A stretch of 64,000 nt of DNA from Usnea hakonensis (Eukaryota; Ascomycota; Lecanoromycetes; Lecanorales; Parmeliaceae). The first letter of the stretch is position 1; every line of letters starts with the position of its first letter. The notes below the pieces were generated by a model that was not told the origin of the DNA, searched no databases, and was given only the letters and a program-made list of their open reading frames with translations. This document shows, one piece after another, positions 10,647-21,458 of the stretch. The stretch lies in contig BLJB01000181.1 of the NCBI GenBank assembly GCA_013423325.1, positions 1 through 64,000 on the forward strand. Direction: 5' to 3'. The position numbers were made by a program, and so were the translations under genes.

Positions 10647-12284
10647 TGCCCGAAATCGGCGAAGGTATTAGACTTCTATTCTCCAAAGAGTCGAATCGCT
10701 ACTAACATCGTTGTGACAAGTCGCTCGTATAGTGAACTACATACATAAACACCTCGTTGGGAAGACGTTGGCCAAGGTGAAAGCACAGCATGATGAAAAT
10801 GTCTACGGCAAGGTGGGATGCTCAGCGGAAGCATTCGAGAAGGCTTTAATTGGTAAGAAAGTCTTAGATGCCAAACAGCAGGGCAAATACTTTTGGTAAG
10901 TTCGAGCGATGTCTTAGATAGTGAATCTTCATCAGCCTGACCGTGCATTTTCATATTGGAAAATGGATTGGCTCCTTATGGTTTGGGCTCTTATGTCGTC
11001 GTTTCTCTCTGTCAGTGTGAAGTATGTCAGAATCAAGCTCTTTGAACCAGACTTTTCCAATCGTCTCTCTCTAGCTTGAGCACTAAATATGGGGTTTTAC
11101 ATGGACATAATTCTAAGTGGATTTCAAGGATGGTTATGTCATCGCCTCCGCATCCGCTCATGCATTTCGGTATGGCTGGTTGGCTCAAGATCAGGGACGA
11201 AGAAACAGCTTACTACAAGCCTGCAAAGCCCGAAGAATCGCCACAATGGCCACCCAAGTACTGGAAGTTTGTTTTTGAGACCGCTGAAGAGCCAAAACGC
11301 GAAGCTGCCTTTGTCGATCTCCGGAGATTTGCAAGAATCCGACTTATCGACTGTGCTGCTGATCAGATCCGGAATGTGTCGCCACTGGTAGAGAACGGTC
11401 CCGATCCCGTCATTGACAAGGGGATCGTGACCGAGGAGTGGCTAGCTGAGAAGCTCGGAAGCAAACGAGTTCCAGTCAAGGCGCTTCTATTAGACCAACA
11501 AAACATTAGTGGTATAGGAAACTGGGTTGGGTGCGTGCTCCTCGATTACTATCCCGGCTTCAACAATTTTGCCATTGGCGCTAATGTGGTCGATAGGGAC
11601 GAGATAATGTACGACGCAAAAATTCATCCTGAGCAATACAGCAATACCCTTACCCCAGCCCAAATCAAACAACTACACAAGTCCATCCACTACGTTTGCT
11701 CTTTCACCGTGGACAATCTAGCAGACTCTAGCAAATTCCCTGAAGAATGGCTTTTCAAACATAGGTGGGGGAAAGGCAAGAAAGACAGCTCGACAACCTT
11801 GCCCAATGGCTCGAAGTTTGTCTATCTAACAGTGGGAGGAAGGACCAGCTGCGTGGTTCCAAGCGTGCAGAAGAAGACGGGACCTGTCGCGGGGGATGTC
11901 AAAGATGAGGCAGGCAAGGAAGATGCGGACGGTGAAAAGAAAGCGACAACAAAGAGCCGCAAGAAGGCTCCGAAACCAAAGAAAGAAGAGGCAGAAGAGG
12001 AAGAGGTAAAGCCAGCAAAGGAGAGCTCAAAGGGAAACAAGCGGACCGCTAAGACAGTTGATGAAGAGCCTGCTGTAAATGGCCACAAGCCCGACGAGGA
12101 TGCGAGTAAGCCGGCGAGCAAAAGGCGAAAAGCAAATACCAAGGCCAACGCCAACGCCAATGGAGCCATGGAACCGAAGAAGCAGAGCAAAGGGAATGCT
12201 GATAAAAATGAAACCGGCGCTAAATCAGAACCAGAGAAGCGTGAGCGGCGGAGATCTGGTAGGATAAGCGGCAAAGCGGCTTGA
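10647..12284 (+). CDS. formamidopyrimidine-DNA glycosylase / Nei-type (Fpg) base-excision repair enzyme
   Basis: Bifunctional DNA glycosylase/AP lyase that removes oxidised bases. Exons 10647-10665, 10721-10895 and 11129-12284 give 449 residues. Exon 1 encodes only MPEIGE plus one base, but this supplies the catalytic Pro2 (Schiff-base nucleophile) and Glu3. QGKYFW, MHFGMAGWL and DLRRFARIRL are standard for the N-terminal domain. The H2TH region shows LLLDQQNISGIGNWVGCVLL. The C-terminal hairpin (GGRTSCVVPSVQKK) lacks the four zinc cysteines, the 'zincless finger' known in fungal and plant homologues. After residue ~285 comes a long Lys/Glu/Ala-rich tail, probably for nuclear targeting and DNA contact. 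The second intron (233 nt) is long for this window; its acceptor was chosen because it gives KYFWMVMSSPPHP, the family pattern. Confidence 0.9.
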
Positions 12285-13699
12285 CTGTTCAAAGTTGATG
12301 GTAGGATGTACAGATAACGGACGAGGTAGTGGTCAGCTTGCAAGTATGTCCAGTCTGTACAATAATTCAGTGGCGTTTTGGGTAAATATTACGCGAAAGT
12401 TGCATTTGATATATACTATCTTCGAGGAATCGGAGGCATGGTAAGGCAAATTTCAAGTGTTGGATCTTTTCGAACGCATCTTGGTATTATTGTGCGTGTT
12501 GCGCTTCTCAGGTGCTTTCTCCTCGGCCTATTCTGTGAATCTACGATGGGCTAACCTTCAACATAAAGTCTTACGTCCTGATGTCTGAGCCAGATTGGAC
12601 TTAAAGGTCATGCTCTTACAAGCGGGCAGAGGAGTGATATGGATCCCGAGAATTACTAGTGATGGTCCTGTTGTCCACTGTCATTAGAGGGCAACAATAT
12701 TACTCATCTCACAGTTGGGATAGCACAGCGTAATTATAAAGTAAGGGCTTCGATTTATGTCCTTTGGTGATAGTAGGTGCTCTCTCATATCGCTATCGCC
12801 ATTCCTGAAGCTCGCGTCTGAAACTCTCCCTCTCCTTCGATCCTCCTCTTCATCATCTAGTTCTATGTCCTCATCTTCATTGGTCTCCTCATCTTGACCG
12901 GAAACGTCTCTACTCAAGAAGGGCCCAGCTTGCAGAGGCATTACTTCCCAGAAGCCGCATAAAAGACGCCCCCGACTGAAAAGGGACGTCGACGATCCCG
13001 TTGACTAGAGATTCTCATTTCCCAGGAAGCACAAGCGATCGCAGATGCTGGTATATACTAGGAACTATCTGACCCGAAATCATCGACTAGCAGGAAGCTC
13101 ACGGAGACACACCCTTGCTATCACGATACTCCAAATGATCCTTTTGATCTATCCATTGACTCGGAGCTGCGGTGAGTTTCAGACCATCATGCTATGTCAC
13201 GAGTCACTTCAGTGCCAGTAACTGGTCGTCCAAGGTAAGCACCGCTTTGTTCGAGGATATAATTGCGTCATTAGGGCACGGCTATGCTCGTCCCGTGCCA
13301 ACTTCCAAAGCCTGAAGTTCCCCACCAGGATTGTTAATGGTCATGGTGGACAGCTTTCTCAAGTCGTCTTGAGTTGTCCATTTGGATGTTCCGGAGATTT
13401 ACGAAACCAAAGGAATCGCGAATTCCCTTTGAGGGAGCATTGCAGATTGTGTCCTCGAATAATGCAACTTCGTGAAAAAAGGCTGACCAGTCTTTGACGA
13501 GATATCTATCACGTACATATCGGTCTATGCCTCCGCGGCAGGAAGCGTTCTACATCTCAAGGTCAGCTTATCAACCTTCAATTTGGTCTTGCCACAGCCC
13601 ATGTCTAGCTTTTCCACTCGAGGAATATTGTTAACCTCTAGTTCTGACGATGCATGAGACTGTAACATCCGTCTTGATGTCTTTCATATTTCCCTTTAT
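12285..13699. other. gene-poor region downstream of the glycosylase
   Basis: No supported gene. A minus-strand frame at 12684-12941 encodes an acidic Glu/Asp-rich peptide without a domain. Given the integrase remnant that follows, this may be decayed mobile-element DNA, but there are no visible terminal repeats to prove it. Confidence 0.4.
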
Positions 13700-14560
13700 C
13701 TCGTGGATTTGACCTCCGATACTGTCTCTTACGTCTTTGATTTGGCCCGAGGATGTAGTGGTTCCCAAGAAGCCTGAACACCGTTACAGCTGCGGGGAAT
13801 AGATGGTCAGAAAAGTTGCCTCTGAAATGTCAACCATTGTCACTACAGCCAGCCCTTGGATATCCTATCTTCTCAACTACTTTCGTCTCCAGAATCTCCA
13901 AAGAATTAGCTGACGTTGCATATGCCATTGTATCCACGAATGCGAATCTTGTGAAATAATCCACACATAGTCCTATGAACCTAGCACCTGATTTGGCTAC
14001 CTGATTGAATAGCCCAGTGTGTTCGATAGCAAGGATGTCCCTAACTTCGAATGCCACAACGGGTAGCAATCTTTTGGTAAGCCTGATAGGTCTGAGCATT
14101 TGACATATTAGGCATGACCAACAGAATGTGAGAATATCCTCGTGTCGCGTTGGCCAGTAGAACTTTTCGATACCCCTTCGAATTGTTATATCGTTTGAGA
14201 AATGCCTATGCAAGTTGTGGAGCATTCCCATGCTATCATATGTGTTGGCGATGGATACATAGCTTGCATCGCTCTTCTGGTATTCGACAAGGAAAGGGTA
14301 GCCGCAGAAAGTCTAGGTCTGGGGGTACTTGACAGCTACAGGGGACCGGGTATAAGGTGCTCATCTTCTTTTAGTAAAGTCTTTTCGTTGCATAGTATTC
14401 CTTTGTCCGCAATTACTTCAAGCTTTGACGGGAACAGATGCTGCTGGAGTAAAGATAAGTCAGCATCCGGGACTACGAATTGCTCCAATTCTTCGAAGTC
14501 GGGGTATGTGAACCGGGTCGATTTAGTTGATGCTTTCTGGGGAGCCTCCCGGGGCGTCCG
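13700..14560 (-). mobile_element. decayed Ty3/gypsy-type retrotransposon fragment (integrase region)
   Basis: The open frame 14231-13830 (-) reads as the start of a retroelement integrase: an HHCC zinc-binding part (HNLHRH ... CWSCLIC) with FYWPTRHEDI between, followed by the catalytic core with GLCVDYFTRFAF (first Asp) and GYPRAGCSDNG (second Asp). A stop codon follows directly, yet HFRGNF continues in the same frame beyond it. Upstream on the same strand, 14560-14340 is still readable as an aspartate-rich spacer ending LIPGPL before another stop and frame change. No reverse transcriptase, RNase H or LTR could be found by eye, so this is a truncated, mutated copy. The coordinates mark what is readable, not the original element ends. 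Confidence 0.7.
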
Positions 14561-17500
14561 GCTTGCTTAGATGCTCGGGCTGTGGTAGCCCGTAGAATGC
14601 AACAGTGATACCTTAAGAAGCTTGAACAGAGACTCCTACAATTCCGACCATTACTTCACCTACAGTAGCTTTTGGAATGCCGAGGCCGCCGCTGAGAGCG
14701 GTTGCCGCCTGCAATTTCAAGTTGTCAGAAAACGGTGAGAATTCTTAGGTCAGAGGTGTCACATGCCTTCTTCCTGGCCTTGTTTTTTTTGTAGCGCGTA
14801 TTTTCGGCAAGACATCTCCCCAGGGGAGTTGGGGCTGGATTCTCCTGCATCAGCTCATCGTCAGCTTGCTCTCGTTGGCCAGGCATAGTGTCGTAGTTGA
14901 GTAGAGTACCTCAGTCTCAGCCCAACAGTCAAATTCTTCGGGAATTACTATCCATGATGGCGAGGGTCACAGTTCAACGGAGATTGTCCAGAGTATCGGG
15001 ATTGACGATCCGGAGTTGCCAGGTAGTTCTTAGAATCTGAGCTGATTGTAGTGCCTTAGCAGCTTCCATCTGATGGACTTGAAACAGAACTCCGTTGCAT
15101 TAAAGGCGATTCGGAGGATCATTGTCGTTGCTTCATCTTACCGTTATCGGTACAGAGCAGACTCCCCTGACATGGTTAGCAAAATTTGGGCATAGATCGT
15201 CTCAGACGAACTCGTATTAATGACAGATATAAGTCTCCAACCCTCGAACTCAATGTTTTCATTGAGAAAGGCATCTTCGACTTCTCCACTATGACTTAGG
15301 GGGCATTCCCACGCTCCTAAGATGTAATCGATCTGTGTAACAGGTTTCAGTCTCATCAACATCAATTTCATCATCGCTGAAATCTAATTCGGAGAGCTCG
15401 CTGTCACTGTTCAGCATCAAATACCTCCTAGGGCATAATGCCACGGGGACTCATCGGCGGCACTGGCAACTAATGAAACGTGTCATGATCAGTACCTATC
15501 TGTGATCAAGGGGTAAAACGAACATTTAGGTAATACTCCCACGAGGAGCACCAGCATCCGCACAAAATCAACAAATGATGAGATAGGACAATGACGTCTC
15601 TTCTATCCTCAGTCAAGGATGTTGTGGATGTCGTGACGGAATTGTACAAGTTTTCGCAGCCTTCCCATCTCGTGTTGTCCAAGCCGACTCATCTTAGATT
15701 TGGCGGTGATCGAAGATTGACTTCTCTTAGAGGATTCTCAATTCTCCCATAAAGTTGTTGACGATGTCGCAGTAGGACTCTAGGCTGTCTATGATGGACT
15801 ATATTAGTCTCTGCATCTCTGTATCTGATAGGTTTTGGCCACACAAACCTTGCTGATACAGTCCTCGAAGACGCCGTTATGAGCCTTATAATGGGAAAAC
15901 CTATCGCTGGCGGTTGATAAATCGCCTTCGTCTTCGTCTAATATGGCTTGTGCCGACTCGGCTATCATTATCATCGTACTGATAGCGGTGTCTCTCGCCT
16001 CCAAGGACCTAACCGCGAGGATTGCTGTCGTATTAGCCATAACATCGACTTATCCTCGTGTTCTTTTAGTTGCATCATCAATGAAACTGACATCCTCGTG
16101 TTCTGAATTACCGGAATCCCCACGGCGTGAGGAGGATCTGGAGGAGGAGGAAGAGAAGAGGAAGAGGAAGAGGAAGAGGAAGAGGAAGAGGAAGAGGAAG
16201 AGGAAGAGGAAGAGGCGAATTTGTAAGCAATTCGAGTAACACTGTAGGGCCGCCTAGCAGTGAGTTCTGCACACCTGCACTCGTAAAGGTCAGAAGGGAG
16301 TGCTGCCATATGCCATGATTTGGATTTAAATTCTGCCTTTAACATCGACTTCAGCATCCTCTTCAGCATCCTATCCAGCACTGTCTTCGGCTAGTTTCTT
16401 ATCGAAAGCCGCCTTCTCCTCTGTCGACAACTACCTAGTCTTCAACTATTCTCGGAGTCTAGTAGCCTTTTCCTGACGGCGGTTTTACAGGCCACGGCTT
16501 TGCCTTTGCCGTCCTCAGAGGGTCACCGCCCTTGTTGAAGGCCCCGAAAATCTTTTGAGGTTTGATCGAGGTGACATTTTGACGGTCAATATTTAGAGAT
16601 GAACCAAGGGAAAGTTTCTGCATCCAGCTTTACTTCAAGGAGAGTGATCTCTGGCGTGTACAGAGGTGGCTTCGTATCTTTGCCCTACTGAGCTATTACT
16701 TGATTTCGGGACCTTTCTCGCAACAGAGACACAACAGGATTGCAAGAGGATACCAATGAGGATGAATATGATGAGTGGATGTAGGAGAATAGCGTGTCTT
16801 TAGATCTGTAACCAAAAATCAGTAGTTTGTTGACGGGCTGGCTTTCTGAAAGCTTCTGAGCTGTCTTGTACAGTTTCAGTCGCTGCTAAAGAGTGCTAGC
16901 AAATAGCGCTGTTGGATCTTAAGGTCAGGCAATCCTGAAAGTACTTGTCAATGATGCCCATGATTCGTAAAAAGGACAATTTCGAAGATTTCTGCCAGGT
17001 TTCCAAAGACAGCAGAAACTCGCAAAGAACAAAGTCTCACCAAGCGAAGACAATGGATTTAGATAATACATTCAAGCTGAGAGGAGCTTGGATTTGGGCC
17101 AGATGCATAATATCGTAGAGTCTAAACGCTCGAGATATGCATTCAAGACAAAATGTTCCCAGATATCGCAAGAAAAAAAAAGTCATTACCGGAAGCAAGA
17201 CAGCTCCCAGTTATATATTTGGATGCCTGAAGCTGAAATCAAGGATAGGTAGACAGCGGATCTGACGCATGGAAGAAAGAGAAAGCGGACTCATGGTTGA
17301 AGAAAATGCGATAGGTAGGGATGTTAGGATGCAGTCGATTCCACGCGTGAGTCCCAGATACGGAGACCGAGCACCGTGAAGGGTGCAGAGAACGCTGGAT
17401 ATAAGTGTGAGGAGGTTCTACTTAGCTTAACCAGAGAGCAAAGTTCAAGGTGGGTGAGCCTGCGGCTGACAATGAACAGCAAATGATCTTGAGTCTGGAT

Positions 17501-18858
17501 CAATTCAAAGGCATAAGCAAAATCCCCAGAACTGAGGAGTACCACGAGAGGATTAAGCGTCACATGTCGACAGCTTCTCAATGACATTGACTGTTGTCAA
17601 GGATCAAGGATGACTTTGGATGGATTTTAGTCAAGCCAGTCAATGAACAACCCTTTATAAGATTATAGAATGGAATCAAATGTAGTGAAGCGGGAAGCTT
17701 GCTTTGAGATTCACTCCTGGAGGAAGCTTTTTTAGCCACTCAGCCCTTCCACTTGATCAAATTAGCGTACACAGCCTGTAGCGTTCACGAATTGCTCAGC
17801 CAACACACTACCTATAGACCTCCCCATTCCAAAGAGAATACTTGAATGAGGCTTCAAATACCTGTCTGTCCTCTCAGTTCTGCGAGAGGTGATCATATTT
17901 AATCTCGGTGCTCTGTGAATCTTAGGATGAGTAATATTGGTTGTCGTGTTGATGACGTTATTGTAGGGGTGAAGAGGGCTTATACTCGGTAAGATCGAAT
18001 GAGTCGGAATGACTGAGTGTTGCTAGTTGAAAATGTCAGCTTCAGACCTTTGCTTGCTCTTGCTCAACCTCGTAGTGAAGTGCTAGTCAAGCAGAGAAGT
18101 CCTCTGACTCGTTGAGTGGAGAGCGGTGCGCTGCAGCCACCTCTGAACGTCATTCCCTTCTTGAGTCTGCGGGTAGGGCATGCAGGTGCTGGGTCCACGG
18201 TGTCAGCGAAGATCGCAACTGCAGCAGTGAAAAGAAATTTAGACACCTAGACAAGGCTAAGAAGAAAGGTTTACCAGCCGGAGAACTTGAAGCCGTAGAT
18301 CAAATGCAAGAGAACAATGGGAATGTTGCACGGGGCCAATGAAGTGATTCATGCTGCCTCGACCATTTGATACAGCAACGATGCCTATTTGCTCTACTCG
18401 GATCGGACGCGAGATGAACGGGTTTTCGATTTCGGCCTCTGAAACCCACACATGGTGTGGATCAGTCCGCCATTCAGTTGGGATTACTCATTGACTTTGA
18501 TTGAAAAAGGTAAAGACTCGAGTGAGTGTTTCTGTTCATAAACCGTCTAGTGACATCAAACAACGAACTCGTTCAAGTCACTCTTTCAAGATGAATTTGC
18601 GGCTTGGAGAACCCCAGCGGCAGCGGCAGTCAAACCGGTAAGAGAGATTAGAGGTGAAAAAGCCATAGATTCTTGACAACGTATCATTGGATAAGTCAAG
18701 ATCGCCGCTGCCCATGACAGCGGATGCTCTGTCCTCCTTGATTCGGTACCGATATAAAGTCGGAATCAGGTTTCAACTAAATACTCGCAGGCACTTACAT
18801 GCTTTCTACGCATTACCGAGCCACTTGCCTAGGGAAAGGGCAGCAGCCACCATGGTAC
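14561..18858. other. long gene-poor island, probably decayed repeat DNA
   Basis: More than 4 kb without a supportable gene. Short frames, for example 15374-15144 (-) and 16040-15804 (-), are broken by stops every 60-90 codons and have no domain I recognise. Their strand agrees with the integrase fragment to the left, so parts may be gag/pol-derived, but I cannot show it. The right end (18600-18858) is the 3' flank of the dehydrogenase gene. Confidence 0.45.
16139..16215. repeat. GAAGAG simple repeat
   Basis: A nearly perfect run of the hexanucleotide GAAGAG (GAGGAA), about twelve units, all purines on the plus strand. On the minus strand it translates as a Ser run. It lies in the gene-poor island and looks like an ordinary microsatellite. 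Confidence 0.9.
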
Positions 18859-20145
18859 CTAATCTTCCAAAGGCATGTCTTTCTGCTCAGGGACTGGACT
18901 TTTCAATTTCCCAGTTTCGAGTGCACTTCTAACATTGTCGACAACGAAGTGCTCCATCTTCTCTTGCGTCTCGTAAGTCCACGTTCCCATGTGAGGTAGC
19001 AGCAGCACATGCGGATTGTCCACCAGCCCTTGGTGTATCTTCGGCTCTTCCTCGTATACGTCCAAGCCAGCGGAGAATACCTTGCCATCGCTAAGAGCCT
19101 TGACTAATTCTGCCTCGTCGATAACAGCACCGCGAGCAGTGTTGATTATCACCACCCCATCTTTCATCTTCGAGAACTGCGGGGTTGATATCATGTGATG
19201 TGTCGATTTCTGAAGTTTTTGTCAGTCAAGACAGGGAGAGCGATTACTTCAGGGAGGGCACGGGCTAAGTTAGGAAGAACGAGAAGTTTCTCCAACAAGA
19301 GCGAAGACATACATTCAAAGGCACATTCAAACTTATGACATCACTCGTCCCTAGAAGCTCTTCAAACCCCACATACTTCGCCCCTCCACTCATCTCATCG
19401 CTCAACTGACTCCGGTTATGATATTGCACCTTCATTCCCAAAGCTTCGACTTTCCTTTTGAAATCTCTTCCTATTCCTCCCATACCTATGATACCCACAG
19501 TCTTGCCTTCTGGATCATGCCCCAGTGGCGGTGGGGTCTTCCCGCGGAATTCACCCTTACGCAAGTTCATGAGAGGTGAAGCGAACATTCGAAGAGCACC
19601 TAGCATGAGGAAGAGAGCGGTATCAGCTGTAGCGGCGTCGACGGCCGTGGGGACATTAGACACATGGATGCCTGCTTTTGTGCAATCGGGAATATTGCAC
19701 TGATCATATCCGGCTCCTGTTGAAGGAAGATCGCATCAGTCCAGCTACATGACTGGACAACCCTCTTCGAGGACAACCGACCTCTCACCCACCATTGTGC
19801 GCCAGGAATCTTAAGCCTGCCTTTCCCAGCTCTTCGCAGACCTCGCCCTCAATCCTTCCTGTGATCGTAACACTATTGAATGTCCTGTATGCGGCTTTCA
19901 AGCCGTTGAAGGCGCCGCTGCGGCATTCTTTCAGGAAATCTGAAGGGTTGTCGGACTTCGGGGTGAGGATTTCTGCGATTGAGGAAAGCGATGTGAAAGA
20001 CTCTTTGGCGGATTGACTGACAATTTCCGGTGGTCAGTTCGGGTGCCTGGAGGTCCAAAGAATGAATTGGATATGGGAAAGTGTGGGTGAAAATGGAAGC
20101 TTACTGTTCGATCTCACCTAGCAAGAGGATTCTTGGCTTAGACAT
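18859..20145 (-). CDS. D-isomer-specific 2-hydroxyacid dehydrogenase (glyoxylate/hydroxypyruvate reductase type)
   Basis: NAD(P)-dependent oxidoreductase interconverting 2-oxoacids and D-2-hydroxyacids. Exons 20145-20105, 20016-19793, 19716-19313 and 19209-18859 give 339 residues. The start MSKPRILLLGEIEH is the typical first strand. Splicing restores LAHNGAGYDQCN, NVPLNKSTHHMIS and NTARGAVIDEAELVKAL. The Rossmann fingerprint GIIGMGGIG is at residues 163-171. Substrate-binding Arg (in NTARG), the conserved Glu (in the EEEPKIHQ area) and the catalytic His (LLPHMGTWT) are all present, so an active enzyme is likely. The tail KLKSPVPEQ resembles yeast Gor1-type glyoxylate reductases; the exact substrate cannot be told from sequence. 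No targeting peptide is evident. Confidence 0.9.
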
Positions 20146-21458
20146 GACATTCGAGACTGATCAGATAGCGCGTACTGCTGTAGAGAGAGATATAGACGTG
20201 TATAAAGAAAAGAATTGTAGAAGCGGAGAAAGATGAACGAGATTATCATTACACTACTGTATACTATCGCGAAGGTATATCCGCTCGGCTTTATCACGGC
20301 GATATGAGGACTCGTTTGCCTGTATACACGCGCTCTATCACTCATTAAAGTACGAAGTTGAAGACTTGCAATGGTCATCCTTGCAATCTCCCTTAGAGTA
20401 ATTGACAAGGTTCCTCCCTCATAGATTGCAACGTCTGATCTACTGTTTCACTTTATCTCGATCATAGCTGCTCTCCTACTCTACTCACAATCTGCGATAC
20501 GGCTCAAAGTAACTCACGTCCGCTGCTGGTCCTGGAACTACAGTGGTGCTCATTGCCAACCACTGCTATGCAGACGGAAATTCATTCCTAATTGACGCTA
20601 TGTTCAGTATCAACATCGCCATGTCATGCTTCTGTTGGGGGCGTTGAGGTGAGGTATTCTGAGCTAGAGCATTATCTGGCTACCGAAATCTTGCTGGAAT
20701 CTGGGGCCAAACTCAGTATCGTAGATAGCAATCATTGACTTCGGGAAAGACTCAGTCGCCTTGAGGAGGAGCTCCATCACCATCACTGTAGACTCTGCTA
20801 GCAAAGACGCTGGCTCCCGGGCTCCTGAAAGTACGGTCCACCTGACACCCGTCGAATGGCATGATTTGTGTAGATACAAGTTCGGCTCTCTGAGCAGTAG
20901 AAGTTCTGGTACCTTATGCGAGAAGTAGTGGGATCGTCAAATGCGTTGGACGGCGTTGTTGACATTGCCTTCGTAGAGACCAAGGCAAGGATTTGAGACC
21001 ATGCACTCGCTCACGCCATCAACCCAGATGGAGCTCGAATGGTAAGTGCGGACTTATTAGTGACAGTCGGCGCTCAGTCGAGGTTATTTGAGTCTTTCAG
21101 TCTGGGAAAGACAAAGGGCGCCTGCACCGGCCAGGAGATGGGCGATCCATGGAAACGCGTTCATTGTTATGGACAGCCATTCCACGCACTGCTAGACATG
21201 CATGATGGTATCGTTGTATCGTACATGCTCAACTCAAAGCCGTAAGCCAGGCGTATCAACCATTTCTAAGGACTGATAAAACCATCCCGTGATCGCAGTC
21301 GCCTTTCAATAAGATCGACAGCAGCGGTTTCCTTTGCGGTCGTTAAGTCCATGACTTTCGATACGAGCCAGGATCTACCTCTAAAATGTTCGACTCTCTT
21401 TAATTCCCACAATGCCATCGAGACTTTTGATTATTTTGCCATTCTGTGTATGACCACC
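20146..21458. other. intergenic region without a supported gene
   Basis: Both neighbours are on the minus strand; the left end holds the dehydrogenase promoter and the right end the 3' flank of the zinc-cluster gene. Short frames at 20664-20983 (-) and 21039-21245 (+) have no domain and no in-frame neighbours that splicing would join. A small unrecognised gene cannot be excluded. Confidence 0.35.

Noticed and set aside
12684..12941. Acidic 85-codon frame (-)
   Set aside because: Low-complexity, in a decayed region, no homologous pattern and no splice partner.
15971..16381. Minus-strand frame with a long Ser run
   Set aside because: The Ser run is just the translated GAAGAG microsatellite; no real coding signal on either side.
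20664..21245. Possible small gene between dehydrogenase and zinc-cluster gene
   Set aside because: Short frames on both strands do not join by plausible splicing and show no conserved motif.
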